A DNA stretch of 64,000 nucleotides from Inia geoffrensis. Lineage: Eukaryota; Chordata; Mammalia; Artiodactyla; Iniidae. Made by a program: the position numbers and the translations under genes. The notes under the pieces were generated by a model. It had not been told where the DNA came from. It made no database searches and saw only the letters and a list, made by a program, of their open reading frames with translations. Location: positions 67,116,784 to 67,180,783 of the forward strand of contig CM070910.1 of assembly GCA_036417435.1 (NCBI GenBank), written 5' to 3'. This document shows positions 35,641-47,269 of this stretch, piece by piece (the first letter of the stretch is position 1; each line of letters starts with the position of its first letter).

Positions 35641-36759
35641 CCAGCCCTCTTGGAAAAAGCACATCAGGCTATGTTTCTATGAATTGACTACACTAAGCAC
35701 CGTAATGAGCTAAAAAGGTTTCAAAGTGACAAACTATTATAGCTGACACTAAGAGGGTAGCCATGATCCTAATGAATGAATTTGTTCATAATTCATCTCC
35801 ATGGAAAGAATGGAGACACAGTAGGGGTCTTTAGCTATGGTAGACTGTTTGGGACCAGGCCTCAGCAAAAGAAGTTCCCACAAAGAAAGGTCAGGGCCTC
35901 AACTTCAGTGCTTAAACTCACCTCCCCTGGAATTTCACCCACTGGATGTCCCAAGAATGCCAACTCTCCCTTCCTAAGCCTCTAATCCAACAAGGAGACA
36001 GGCTGTGACTTTGCATGTGGATGTATAGAGCTCCTGGACAGATAGAAATAAGTTCTTGCTGAAGGGATGGGTAATTACACTGGCTGGTCAGGCACTTTCA
36101 AAGTCAAAATGCTCATCTTTTGTGCCTGAGTCCGAGATAAAGGGCCTCACTCCAGAAGTCTGATACCTTCCTAAGACCTAAAATTCATCCAGAACCGCAT
36201 TTATTCTTGGGTCTACATTTCTGCTCATCTTGCTCTTTAACTATGGTAACCCCAGTTACCAGAAATAACTCTCTCTCCCTTGACTGCCTAGGTTCACCCT
36301 GATTTACATGATGGACTTCTAAGTGTTGGAAACAGCACTGACACAAATATGCACACTGTACTCACAGCGGGTGGGTGTACATGGACACACTCACACAGGT
36401 GCACACTTCCTTTTCAAAGGTTTTTGTCAAAAAAAAAAAAATTAAGCTCCTTGGGCAACCTCAAAGTTAAAGTCTTAAAGTGTGGTATTTGCATTCACAA
36501 ATACTAGTGTATTTATAGGGCATTGTACCAAGAAGATCCAAAAAATGTTTGCTTAGTTGAATTACTCTATTTTTTAGGTTAGAGTGTCTCCCTCATTTTA
36601 AAATAATTACTCCTTATATATGTGAAATATATTCAAACTTTTTTAGAGCTCTGAACTTTTCTTCTGGACTTAATAAAGAAAATAACATTGACTACGGGGA
36701 AATTTTAAATGAACCTATTACCTTTGGAATAAGTTATCTCTGGCTGATAGATAAGCAGC
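35641..36759. other. Unclassified stretch
   Basis: No repeat or exon recognised. Confidence 0.3.
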
Positions 36760-37221
36760 TGTTATGGGTTGAATTCTGTCCTCCTCCTCCAGATTCATAT
36801 GTTGAAGTCCTAACCTCCAGTCCTGAGAATGTGATCTTATTTGGAGAAGAGTCATTGCAGATGTAATTAGCTGAGATGAGGTCATAGTGGAGCAGGGTGG
36901 GGCCCTAATCCAATATGACTGGTGTCCTTATAGAAAGGGGAAATTTGGAGAAGGACACCTATAGGGAGAACATGATGTGAAAATGAAGGCAGAGATCAGG
37001 GTGTTGCTTCTTGAAGTTAGGGAACAGCACAGTTTGCCAGCAAAACACCAGAAGCTAGAAGAGAGGCATGAACCACATTCTCCCTTACAGCACTCGGAAG
37101 GAACCCTGCCAACACCTTGATCTTGGACTTCTGGTCTCTAGGACGGTAAGACAATAAATTGTCTGTTGTTTAGGCCTCCATTTATAGCACTTCGTTATGT
37201 CAGCCATAGGAAACTAAAACA
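36760..37221 (+). mobile_element. MLT1-type solo LTR (ERVL-MaLR)
   Basis: About 460 bases from TGTTATGGGTTGAATTCTGTC to 'caataaattgtctgttgttt' and GTCAGCCATAGGAAACTAAAACA. Landmarks: 'attcatatgttgaagtccta', 'ctaatccaatatgactggtg', CACCTTGATCTTGGACTTC and a poly(A) signal AATAAA near 37153. No internal retroviral sequence flanks it. A non-coding relic with no coding capacity. Confidence 0.85.
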
Positions 37222-37321
37222 ATAACCAAATTTGAGGATTTTCTTCTCTAGGCTTATTTCTAAATTATCTAGACCGAATGCCTCTAACAATTTGTATAAG
37301 TCTGCTTTGTTCATCCTACTA

Positions 37322-37366
37322 ACCACACACACAGACAGACACACACACACACACGCACACACACAT

Positions 37367-37402
<36 letters not shown>
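37322..37402 (+). repeat. CA microsatellite (imperfect)
   Basis: (CA)n with ACAGACAGACAC, ACGCAC, ATGCAC and ATACAC interruptions, then a pure run. Length variation likely. Confidence 0.95.
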
Positions 37403-37404
<2 letters not shown>

Positions 37405-38410
37405 CCATGTCCCTACACGGAGATAAGTGTCTGGACTCAGCCCTGTTGAGAAGGGTTGCTGGGAATGCCCCTGAGACCATGCCGTAATGGTAGACGTCAA
37501 CGGGGGTTGTGTTTTCTTACTCTTAGTCTTGAATCAGTAAAAGACGAAGAAAAAAAGCACACTTGCGTATTCACTGGTTTAGGCCCAGTCACGATTCCTT
37601 TAAAGACGCTGCCAATAGATTTTAGTCATTCTCTGGCAAAGGTTTCTCTTCAACCACAAACACTACACATAGTTGCGGAATGAGTCACCACCTTGAGTAA
37701 TCTAATTCCTTGACCAGTACATGACTGCTGCTCACAGCACACAGTGTCCTTCCTTGTGTATTTTGTTTTGCTCTGTTCTCTGTAGCTTCTTTAATACTTT
37801 CTTAAGGGCACAGTAAAGGATTCACTCTGAATCCTCAGCTTCCTCAGCAGCCTGTGACCTGCCTAGTCATCAAGAACCAAAATGTTAAGTTTTACTACGC
37901 TTTCTCATACCTTCAGTTAAGCTAGAGAGGGGCATGATTACTGCAAGAAAGCAGTAAGTGTAGGTTAAAAAAAAATTTTCCCCCCAAACTGGAAGCCGTT
38001 TGCTAAAGAATCCAGGGGAAAAACAAAAGGGAACGAACTGAATGATGGTCCAGGGAAGATGGTGGAGCAGCGTCCACACCATGTCACCAGCCAGGTTCCC
38101 ACAGAGGCTCAACTACTTCACCAAATGACACCCAAGAGTTATTTCTATCAATAAAGTTTAAAGCAAATAAACCTGTGAGCTTATTTTTGCATGGTATTTT
38201 AAAAAAGTGTTCCTTAAAGATATTTTCCAATCCAACATATTAGAACCACAACCAGGAAATTTTATTTTCTCCAAGGCTGATAGATTGAAACATTTTGAAT
38301 ATTTGTAACCTGTTCTTTTAAGAAGAATTTTTTATGAGTATCTGGTGAGTACTTTTTGAGGTTTTTTCTCTTTCTCTTCCTATGAGTGGGTACCAATATT
38401 ATGGAAATAC
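37403..38410. other. Unclassified stretch
   Basis: No repeat or exon recognised. Confidence 0.3.
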
Positions 38411-38423
38411 AAATTGGAGAAAT

Positions 38424-39019
38424 GAAACCATCAACAAAATGAAAAAGCAGCCTAATGAATGGGAGAAAACATTTGCAAATTGCATATCTGGTAAGGGATT
38501 AATATTTAAGATACATAAGGAACTTACACAACTCAACAGCAAAAAACCAAATAATCCAATTTAAAAATGGACAGAGGATCTGAATAAACATTTTTCCAAA
38601 GAAGACATACAGATGGCCAACAGACACATGAAAAGATGCTCAATATCACAAATCATCAGGGAAATGCAAATCAAAACCATAATGAGATACTACCTCACAC
38701 CTGTCAGTATAACTATTATCAAAAGGACAACAAGTAACAAGTGTTTGCGAGGATGTGGAGAAAAGGGAACCCTCTGCACTGTTGGTGGGAATGTAAATCG
38801 GTGCAGCCACTACGGAGAACAGTGTGGAGGTTCCTCAAAAAGTTAAAGATAGAACTACCATACGACCCAGCAATCCCACGCCTGGGTATTTAACCAAAGA
38901 AAATGAAAACACTACCTTGAAAAGGTATCTGCACCCCCATGTTCACTGCAGCATTATTTACAATAGCCAAGACATGGAAATAATTTAAGTGTCCATTGAT
39001 GGATGAATGGATAAAGAAG

Positions 39020-39072
<53 letters not shown>

Positions 39073-39624
39073 AATGTTATTCAGCCATAAAAAATAAAAT
39101 CTTGTCAAAAAATAGATAAAAAAAACCTTGTCATTTGCAACAACATGAATGGACCTTGAAGGCATTATGCTAAGTGTGGTAAGTCAGAGAAAGACAAACA
39201 GCACGTGATCTCACTTACATGTGGAATCTAAACAAGCAAACAAAACCAAGCTCATAGGTACAGAGCACAGGCTGGTGGTTGTCAGAGTTAGGGGGTGGGG
39301 GTAGGCAAAAATGGGTGAAGCGGGTCAAAAGATACAAACTTCCAGTTATAAAATAAATAATTCATAGGGATATAATGTACAGCATGATGACTATAGTTAA
39401 TAATACTGTCTTGCATATTTGAAAGTTGCTAAGAGAATAGATCTTAAAAATTCTCATCACAAGAAAAAAAAGTTCTGTAACTATGTATAGGGACAGAAGT
39501 TAACTAGACTCATGGTGGTGATCATTTCACAATATATACAAATATCAAGTCATTATGTTGTACACCTGAAACTAATATAACGTATGTCAATTAATTATAC
39601 CTCAATTTTTTTAAAAAAAGAAAG
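38424..39624 (+). mobile_element. 5'-truncated older L1 with 13-bp TSD
   Basis: L1 3' 1.2 kb in sense. It encodes the decayed ORF2 C-terminus ([30 protein letters not shown]) with stops, then a 3' UTR ending 'gttgtacacctgaaactaat' and TTATACCTCAATTTTTTT, A-rich tail. Flanks AAATTGGAGAAAT at 38411-38423 and 39625-39637 are identical. A CA run has grown inside it. Confidence 0.9.
39024..39070 (+). repeat. (AC)n microsatellite inside L1
   Basis: A pure 47-base AC run replaces the short TATATACA segment normally between 'ataaagaagat' and 'ggaatgttattcagcc' of L1, so it expanded after insertion. Confidence 0.95.
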
Positions 39625-39660
39625 AAATTGGAGAAATAAAAGTACTTTAAATTCATTTCT

Positions 39661-39885
39661 GGGCTTCCCTGGTGGCGCAGTGGTTGAGAGTCCGCCTGCC
39701 GATGCAGGGGACACGGGTTCGTGCCCCGGTCCGGGAAGATCCCACATGCCGCGGAGCGGCTGGGCCCGTGAGCCATGGCCGCTGAGCCTGCGCGTCCGGA
39801 GCCTGTGCTCCACAACGGGAGAGGCCACAACAGTGAGAGGCCCGCGTACCGCAAAAAAAAAAAACCAAAAAACAAAAATTCATTT
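39661..39885 (+). mobile_element. CHR-type SINE (short form) with 12-bp TSD
   Basis: Close to the common short CHR; A and B boxes intact. The tail is A12 then CCAAAAAACAAA. TSD AAATTCATTTCT at 39649-39660 and 39886-39897. It landed just past the tail of the older L1. Confidence 0.97.
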
Positions 39886-39999
39886 CTACTATGCCGCTCT
39901 ACTCCATAACCAAATGCAGAAGGGAGAAAGACACATCTTAAGTGTATGCTGTAAATGAGGAAGCTTTCAGAACAAGCTGAAGAGTGGCTGTTTAATAGT

Positions 40000-40150
40000 A
40001 TTATTCATAACTTATATTTGCATGGCAATACACAACTCTCACAAAACTCACTTCACCCTCAAAACAGCCCTGAGAAGTAGATATATTACCATCAAGGAAA
40101 CAGAAGTTCCCAGGTTCTATGGAAGATGGTGGAGCTAGGACTCAGTTTAG
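40000..40150 (-). mobile_element. MIR SINE fragment, antisense
   Basis: 'ttgcatggcaatacacaact', CTCAAAACAGCCCTGAGAAG, 'ggtggagctaggactcagtt': reverse MIR. Confidence 0.7.
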
Positions 40151-40269
40151 TGCTCTTTGTTCAGCATTCTCTAAGGCAACTTGCCCCAGACAGGAAGCGC
40201 AGCCATCTGCCGCAGAGAATTCTCTTGTTAACGTAGGGTGAGACTCCTCTCCACCTAAGGACAGCGAAG

Positions 40270-40415
40270 TGAGCCACAAAACTTCTCTGAGCTTCTGTTT
40301 TCTCATCTGTAAAATAAGGACAATGCCACCCATCCCCACAAGATAAGGTGAGAGTAAAATCAAATGATGCCAACGAAAGAAGTTTAATAAACCGTAAGTG
40401 TTATGCACATGTTAT
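40270..40415 (+). mobile_element. MIR SINE fragment
   Basis: 'cttctctgagcttctgtttt', CTCATCTGTAAAATAAGGAC, 'aaataatgccac'-like centre, ending 'aataaaccgtaagtgttatg'. Confidence 0.8.
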
Positions 40416-40469
40416 ACAAATCCCTTCTCCCGTCCCGGAGCTATATCGCAGAGTGAATATGGATGCTTA

Positions 40470-40655
40470 TTTACTGTTTGACCTTAGGCAAGTTTCTTAT
40501 TATTTCTAAGGCTCAGCTTCCTTATCGGTAAAACAAGAATACGACAAGGACCTTGCCCATGAGATTATAGTTGAAGCATAGAGGAGATAATCCATGCCCA
40601 AGCACTCAGCACTGGTCACTGCATGGACATAGCCAGTCCTCAATAAATGTTGGCT
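40470..40655 (+). mobile_element. MIR SINE fragment
   Basis: 'tgtttgaccttaggcaagtt', 'ggctcagcttccttatcggt', 'gcccaagcactcagcactgg' and 'gtcctcaataaatgttggct'. Second sense MIR in a row. Confidence 0.8.
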
Positions 40656-41001
40656 TTCATGAGTAAAGCTATGTTTGATCCCAGCACTTTACCAGCTCAA
40701 GTATAAGCAAACACCCCCAAATCGTGTCTATCCAGGCTCTTTGCTCTGATGGCAGTTTCAACTCTATTCTTTCAAAAGACAGTTTTGGATGAGTTCCACT
40801 TACCCTTTGTTTTGCAAAATCAACATCTCCGGTCCATAACAAACTTTCAGCCACTGAACATGGTTTGCCCTCCTTTTATTCCTACAGCATAGGATTGGGT
40901 TGGACAATATTTACCGCATCCTGATAGGTAGGGAACAGAACCGACACGCTCCCCACCTTGGTGTTCCTCCCCAAAGAGAGGCAGTGCGACAGTGTTACTT
41001 C
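40656..41001. other. Unclassified stretch
   Basis: No repeat or exon recognised. Confidence 0.3.
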
Positions 41002-41013
41002 AAAAGTTATTTG

Positions 41014-41496
41014 CTGTAATTGAGTTATTTGTAGTGAGATGGATGGACCTAGAGTCTGTCATACAGAGTGAAGTAAGTCAGAAAGAGAAAAACAAATACC
41101 ATATGCTAACACATATATATGGAATCTAAAAAAAAAAAAAAAAGAAAAGGTTCTGAAGAACCTAGGGGCAGTACAGGAATAAAGATGCAGATGTAGAGAA
41201 TGGACTTGAGGACGCGGGGAGGGGGAAGGGTAAGCTGGGACGAACTCAGAGAGTGGCATGTACATATATACACTACCAAATGTAAAATAGCTAGTGGGAA
41301 GCAGCCACATAGCACAGGGAGATCAGCTCGGTGCTTTGTGACCACCTAGAGGGGTGGGATAGGGAGGGTGGGAGGGAGATGCAAGAGGGAGGAGATATGG
41401 GGGTATATGTATACATATAGCTGATTCACTTTGTCATAAAGCAGAAACTAACATAACATTGTAAAGCAATTATACTCCAATAAAGATGTTTAAAAA
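41014..41496 (+). mobile_element. 5'-truncated young L1 tail with 12-bp TSD
   Basis: About 480 bases: the last codons of ORF2 (GAGTTATTTGTAGTGAGATG to ACACATATATATGGAAT) and the whole 3' UTR, closely matching the nearly full-length copy at 53418. TSD AAAAGTTATTTG at 41002-41013 and 41497-41508, perfect. Poly(A) signal CCAATAAAG present. Confidence 0.93.
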
Positions 41497-41508
41497 AAAA
41501 GTTATTTG

Positions 41509-41854
41509 GCAGTTACGGAGCCAAGTTTTATCAGACACAGAGGAGAATAAATTATTTTATGTACTAACTAGGAAAAGTCAACCCTAGCTGTCAGTGAGTA
41601 AAGGAATGTAAAAAGCAGCAAAGCACCTGACATATAATTGGCACATAAGACAAGCTGCGCTAGAAGAGAAAAAGTAACAAGGTGTCTTCTGGATTGGATT
41701 GATGTCTGATCATGGCTTTGAAGAATGTTTTAACAGGAAAAGAAGAATAAACACCAGCACAAACTAATCTTAAAATCTCATTCGTCTCTGGCTAGGAACA
41801 CTACTTCTTAATTTAATCAGGTAACTACATTTTTCTGTAACTTAGATCATCTGA

Positions 41855-41890
<36 letters not shown>

Positions 41891-42299
41891 CTTTACGCAT
41901 TGCCTGTGGGTCATATAAATTACACATATCAACACTCACATGAATGGAAGCTGTTTACCTGTGCTCAGGTACGATGGTGGCGTGTGGGCCGTTTCCTCAG
42001 ACTTGCTTTCAGGGAATGTTGAAACCTTGAGATGTCCCAGTGATTTTCAGAGGAGAGAAACTGAAAGTCAGGAACTAGACGCAGATGGAGACATCCTGAA
42101 ATCCTTGCCATTTCCTTGTTCCTGAGCATTTCAGAAGCAAACGTGTTCATCCTCAAACATTTCATTTTCCTCTTAATTCTTCCCTCTGGGTGGTCTTACA
42201 GAGTCTGTGTTTTGTATCTTAGACTTCCTACCTTGTCTGCTTTGTTTTCTTCAGAACTTCAACATTTGAACATGTGACTCGCTATCTTATGGGAACTTG
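41509..42299. other. Unclassified stretch
   Basis: Apart from an (AT)n run nothing is recognised. Confidence 0.3.
41861..41889. repeat. (AT)n microsatellite
   Basis: A 29-base pure AT alternation. Confidence 0.95.
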
Positions 42300-42500
42300 A
42301 TTCAGTCCGTGAACATTTGTTAAGTGCCTGCTACCTAAAAGGCATGTACAGGGCACTGATGTTGATACTGTAAACCCCCAGACATCTGCAAACAATATCA
42401 AGGTACCAAGCCCTGAAGATGTGAATTTGAAGAAAGCCTAGCTCTTGCACTCTAATATGTAGACAAGTGAGAGATGGTGGGAGAGAAATAATTACAACAC
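42300..42500 (-). mobile_element. L2-like fragment, antisense
   Basis: 'tgaacatttgttaagtgcct', GCTACCTAAAAGGCATGTACAGG and a later 'gagagaaataattacaacac' resemble a very decayed reverse L2 3' end. Confidence 0.5.
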
Positions 42501-43664
42501 GACGTGAAAAGTGCAAAACAACCAGCCGTTCTGTGGGTTTCCCCCCTTTCCTGACCTTCCTGCTGAAATTTATGAACGGTCGTGGTGGCGATGTCCAGGC
42601 TCCTCCTGGAGAAATGGGACGCTTGAGCTCCAGCCCCAGCATAGAACCCGGGAATGGATGGAAATCCAACCCATTCACGAGGCACCCCCGTCTCCCCATA
42701 TTCCCACAGAGCACATGTTTTTTCTTTCTCATAAGAGCCATAGATTTTTCCTATAGCTCTGGAAAGAGCCTTTCACTGGAGCCTCCTACCCTTCCCTCAA
42801 TTCCTGCTCTAGTCTCGTTTTTTTCTCCCTGCCCCCCACGTCTCTAGGTGTCTGTGTCTTCCTTCCTGTTCCATTGTTCCAATGCTGTCATCCCCTCATC
42901 ACGCTGGGCCTCCCCCAAATGACATCATGGAAACGGCCGCCTCCCTGGAATACAAGAAAGTGTCTTTTGCACCGTGGGTAGTTACAGTATGTTACACTGA
43001 AAGAGTCTGACACTATCCTATTTACATGTTGCATTTTTAAACTGAAAGCAAGCATGTATAGATAAAATATTTCTCTTTCTAAGACAATCAAAGTGCAATT
43101 TGAAGAAAACCCATAAGGAGCCTTTACCTTTCTACACTCATGAATTTGACCCAAATGAAAGCATGAGGAAAAGAAAATTATGTAATTGTGAGAACTTCCT
43201 CTCTGTTTCAAGATCTATACATTCCTGGAGAAATCATGAAACAGAGAGACGTGCAGGAGGCGGGCTGAGCCAGGGGTGAGCATTTCTCTCTGTGGCGGCC
43301 CCCTCAGGGGCTGTGGCTTTGGATGCCTCGTCTCTAACTGGGTGAGACAAGAATGCCATTGTTGCAGCTCTCACCACAGTTCTGGGAATGAAGAATAGCA
43401 ACGTTCCTTATTTTTACATCCCAATATAATCTCTTTATTTGAGGCCTACATTTCAGAAGGTCTCAATTTGATATGTGGATCTTGGAAAACCCCGTCTAGC
43501 AATCAGGAAGACAGCCGGGGGCGCCCAGGAGGTTGAGGCGTACTCCAGTCTGTGTGGCTGTGAGGATGCTCTGACCCGTGGCCCGAGGCCAGGCGGTCGG
43601 GGTCCTCCCCCGCTCCAGGCAAGCTAGGAGGCAGTGCTGCGGCTCCAGGCCTGCTGGGGCTGAG
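42501..43664. other. Unclassified stretch
   Basis: No repeat or exon recognised. Plus-strand frames at 42467-42847 (126 codons) and a minus frame of 136 codons overlap each other and lack domains. Confidence 0.3.
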
Positions 43665-43875
43665 CCCAGACTCTAGAACCTAACAGGCAAACCCTGGCTC
43701 CATCACTTACAATGTGATTTTGAGCTGGTTACTAAACTTCTCTGTGCCTCAGTTTCCTCCCTGTGAAATGGGGAAAACAAAAGAACCTCATGGGGTCCTC
43801 ATGGGGGTAAAGTGAGTTAGTATTTATGGGGTTCCCAGAGCTGTGTTGGATATGTAGTAAACACTACACGCATGT
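43665..43875 (+). mobile_element. MIR SINE, nearly complete
   Basis: 'ccctggctccatcacttaca', TTTGAGCTGGTTACTAAAC, CTCTGTGCCTCAGTTTCCTC, 'ggatatgtagtaaacactac'. Confidence 0.88.
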
Positions 43876-45994
43876 TTACTAGTAAGATGCCCAAGACTCC
43901 AGGGGAAATCCAATTAATGGTAAAATGGTCTCCTTTATCTGGACATAAACTATGAAATACCAGCACTCGATATACTTACATCTCAAGTCACATAATGCCA
44001 GAGCCTAAAGACAGGTTTTTAAAAAGGCATAATTCCTGGTAATACTGTAACCAACAAATAAAACAGAGGCAACAACACAATATATAGGATACCACTGAGC
44101 CATTTCAAGGCAAAAGAGGCATCTACCCAACAGGAATAGGGTTGTGCCCTTGCCCTTGTGCGTACATGCCCTTCAGGACTCAGGTGTGTATGTGCTTCCA
44201 AAAAAATGACTCCACTGAGATGGGCAGACTTTCTCCCCAGATTCCTGGGTTCAGAGAAACCCACAGTTCACTAAGGCAGTTTGCTCAACTCTAATTAGGA
44301 ATCTGATTGCTGGTTGGCCTTGCACAAAGGACTTTTAATTAGGGCTGAGAACGCTTAGAAAAATCCACTTGGCAAGTCGACTCCTTCCCTCTATCTCTTT
44401 TTTAACATCTTGCCAAGATAATAAGGAAAGGGAGAGCTTAATTACAGCTGGTGTATATATCTTTAAGAAAAAAAATACATTAAGTGCTTTAAAATAGGCT
44501 CTCTTGGCTCTGTGATCACAAGGATTTTACTCACTTCTTATCCCTGATTGGTCTCATTCTCAGTTACAGATGAATCAGACACATTTTGAGCAGCTTTAAG
44601 ATTTGCTTTTCATCCAAAGCCAAGTAGGCAAATGGCAGTGAATTCACAAGCTTTTCCAAATGATCTCATAGGTTCCTCCGGCTCCCCTCTGGGGACCGTT
44701 TGACCCCTGCAATGCTGTTATCTTAAACACCCCCGGACTGCTTGTGTCTCAGGGGGAGGCTGCCACGTAGGACTGGACGAGGCACTCCACTTTGTAGAAG
44801 GCAAGTTTCAGTACCTTAATGTGTGCATGTGGTAGCCGTGAATTGAAAAAGAAAATAAGCACAGAGAAGACCCTCAGCCAGAAATTTGGGCCTGGAGGAG
44901 ATGGGGTGGACCCAGAGCCTTGGAGGTGGATGCTGTCCTAAATCAGCATTTCTCGATGCATTGGTAGAGCCACCCTCTCATTACGTCTCCCAGCCTGAAA
45001 ACAGGTGACCCACGCTCCCCTTCAATCCATTGGAACCTGGCCGTGGCAGCCAGTGACTTTCTAATTATTTACACGAGATATCTGACAGTACAGAGTGCCT
45101 GAACCAGTGTAATATATGCGCAGGGAGACTCTGTGAACCTCAAATCAGCCCCTCAGATGAGTGAGATTTCCTCACTGAAGTTCACGTTTACCACTTCTTT
45201 AATGTCTGCTTTTTTTTTTTTTTTTTTTTTAACAAGCCTTTGTGCCTCGGTGCTAAGGATCCCTTTCATCTAATCTCAGGCACCTGAAGCTCTGCTATTG
45301 AATTACGTTTCTTCACTTATATTTATGTTTGATGCAAAAATAAGAAAGCATAAGATACTGTCACGTACGTCTGAAAGGGATCTGTCGATCATCCTGGAGC
45401 CCCATCCAGCTCTTTCACACTTTTTCTACGAGATGCTTCTGTGCAGACTCTTTTGACTTTGGCTCCGTGGAATGATCTTAAAATTCAGGCACATCCCTCT
45501 CTGCTGAGTTTGTGTGGCTCTTGGTCAATAGGGATTTTAAACTCTTCTGCCTTTTGACTTAGACAACCGGTGAGGGGTGGAGGGTTTCCCAAGCCCTAGA
45601 AATATGTGCCGGCTACCCGAGTGCCTTCCAATACAGACATCTTTCTAAGGTCGCCATAGTTCTGCAGTGGCAGCCGCGACATATACATTTCATGATTTTA
45701 TGGCAAAATGTCATGGACTAAAAACTCCTTAATATCAAAGAAGGTATTGGAGGGGGAGCAGCTTTCTAATTCAAGCCAGGTGAACTTCTAAGATATGGGG
45801 CTGATTTATCACACCGTATGTATGCCTCTCCTGGACACTGCTGTTACCCCATCTTAAAAGAGAGATCAGACATGAATTTATCACCATTAGGTTCTTCCTG
45901 CTTTTAAAAATAATCAGGTTTCTGTGTTACCTTCCTTCTCAACTGCCAAGAACATGCTCCAGAGCTTAGCATTAGCTCTTCTGATGAGTTGGAG
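43876..45994. other. Unclassified stretch; possible conserved non-coding segment
   Basis: No repeat or exon recognised over 2.1 kb. At 44280-44560 there are several TAATTA/TTAATTAG-type homeodomain core motifs (CTCTAATTAGGAATC, TTTTAATTAGGGC, GCTTAATTACAGCTG). A 21-T run lies at 45210-45230. Regulatory function is only a possibility. Confidence 0.3.
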
Positions 45995-46075
45995 AGGGAA
46001 ATGTCATTAGCCTTGTTTTACAGATGGAGAAATCTGAGGCTCAGGGGGACTGTTTTGCCTAAGGTGAAAGTATTG
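45995..46075 (-). mobile_element. MIR core fragment, antisense
   Basis: 'cttgttttacagatggagaa' and 'aatctgaggctcagggggac', the reverse MIR core only. Confidence 0.65.
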
Positions 46076-46924
46076 TTTTAATCCTAGACTTTTATTCTTA
46101 TCTCTTCAAATTTCTTCCTGAGGGTGGTAATGAGCTTGGAGGATTCATCAGGACTAAACCCTGTCTGAAGACTTGTTTATAAAATTATTTCAATAAAATC
46201 CGAAATCAAATTGGCTGGGGTGTGTCTTCAAACTGCGTCTCACCTAATGAGCACACTCATCAGGGCGGCAAAATCTCCTTACCAGCCGGCTGTTTCTCCC
46301 ACGTTTTATCAAGGCGGGCGGGGGAGGGGGCCTGGTGTAAGTTTATTAGTAATAAAGACCAGAGCCCTAGGAGCTTTTATAGGAGAATCTGGTTTCTTTT
46401 TCATTTCTTTAATTATTTAAAAAGTTAGGTTGGAAAATGTTTGTGGAGCAGCTAATAATGTGACTTCAGATAGGGATGGGTTGGCAGGTCCCACCCATTA
46501 GCTCTGAAACAGCTTCGGTGAGTTGCTGTCTCCTAATTCCCCTTCCTTGTGGTTGTGCTATTTGCCCCTCTGATTCCTATCTGCCTCCCGAATTCAACTC
46601 ACACACTTAAGTTACGTATACAAAAGACTGAATTTTCAAAGTAAAACGGAACCCAGAAGGAGGATTTTTATGTTTCAGAGCCCAGGGTTTCCAAATATTC
46701 ATGGGTCTGGGAGCCACCGTGGATGCCTGTTGGCTAGGAGTTTGTCTTCCATATTTTCCATATTTGTGATGTTTTGAAACATAGGTTCTTTGGTTATTTA
46801 CAACAGGACAGCACCACTGAAGACAGGAAGCCAAACTGTGGACCATTGTGGGGCTAGGTTTTCAAAAGGGCCCTCACCCCAAGGTGGGAAAGTACTCCTC
46901 AGTCCTAAAGATCCACCATTGCCT
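46076..46924. other. Unclassified stretch
   Basis: No repeat or exon recognised. Confidence 0.3.
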
Positions 46925-47195
46925 GAAATATCTCTTTTTGTGGTTTATCCACGTTTTAGCATGTTATAATAGCACATATTTATTTCATTTTAATATTTAA
47001 TTCATTTTTATTGATGAATTCCTTAGTTGGGTGTATCTAATTTTTTTCATCTCTTCAACAGTTGATGGACATTTGGATTGTTTCCAGTTTGGGGCTATTA
47101 TGAATAATGCTACTATGAATAGCTGCATACAAGTCTTTGTGTGGATGTTTCATTTCTCTTGGTGGAATCTATGAGTAAAATAGACGGTCTTCTTT
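46925..47195 (-). mobile_element. Old L1 fragment, antisense
   Basis: Plus strand: 'aacagttgatggacatttgg', ATTGTTTCCAGTTTGGGGC, 'gctactatgaatagctgcat', 'gtctttgtgtggatgtttca': ORF2 end of an old L1 in reverse. Confidence 0.75.
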
Positions 47196-47269
47196 TTAAA
47201 TGTCCATCAACTGGTGAGTGGATAAACATAATTTAGCAGATTTCAAACTTACTTATGTTCCCGAATGGT

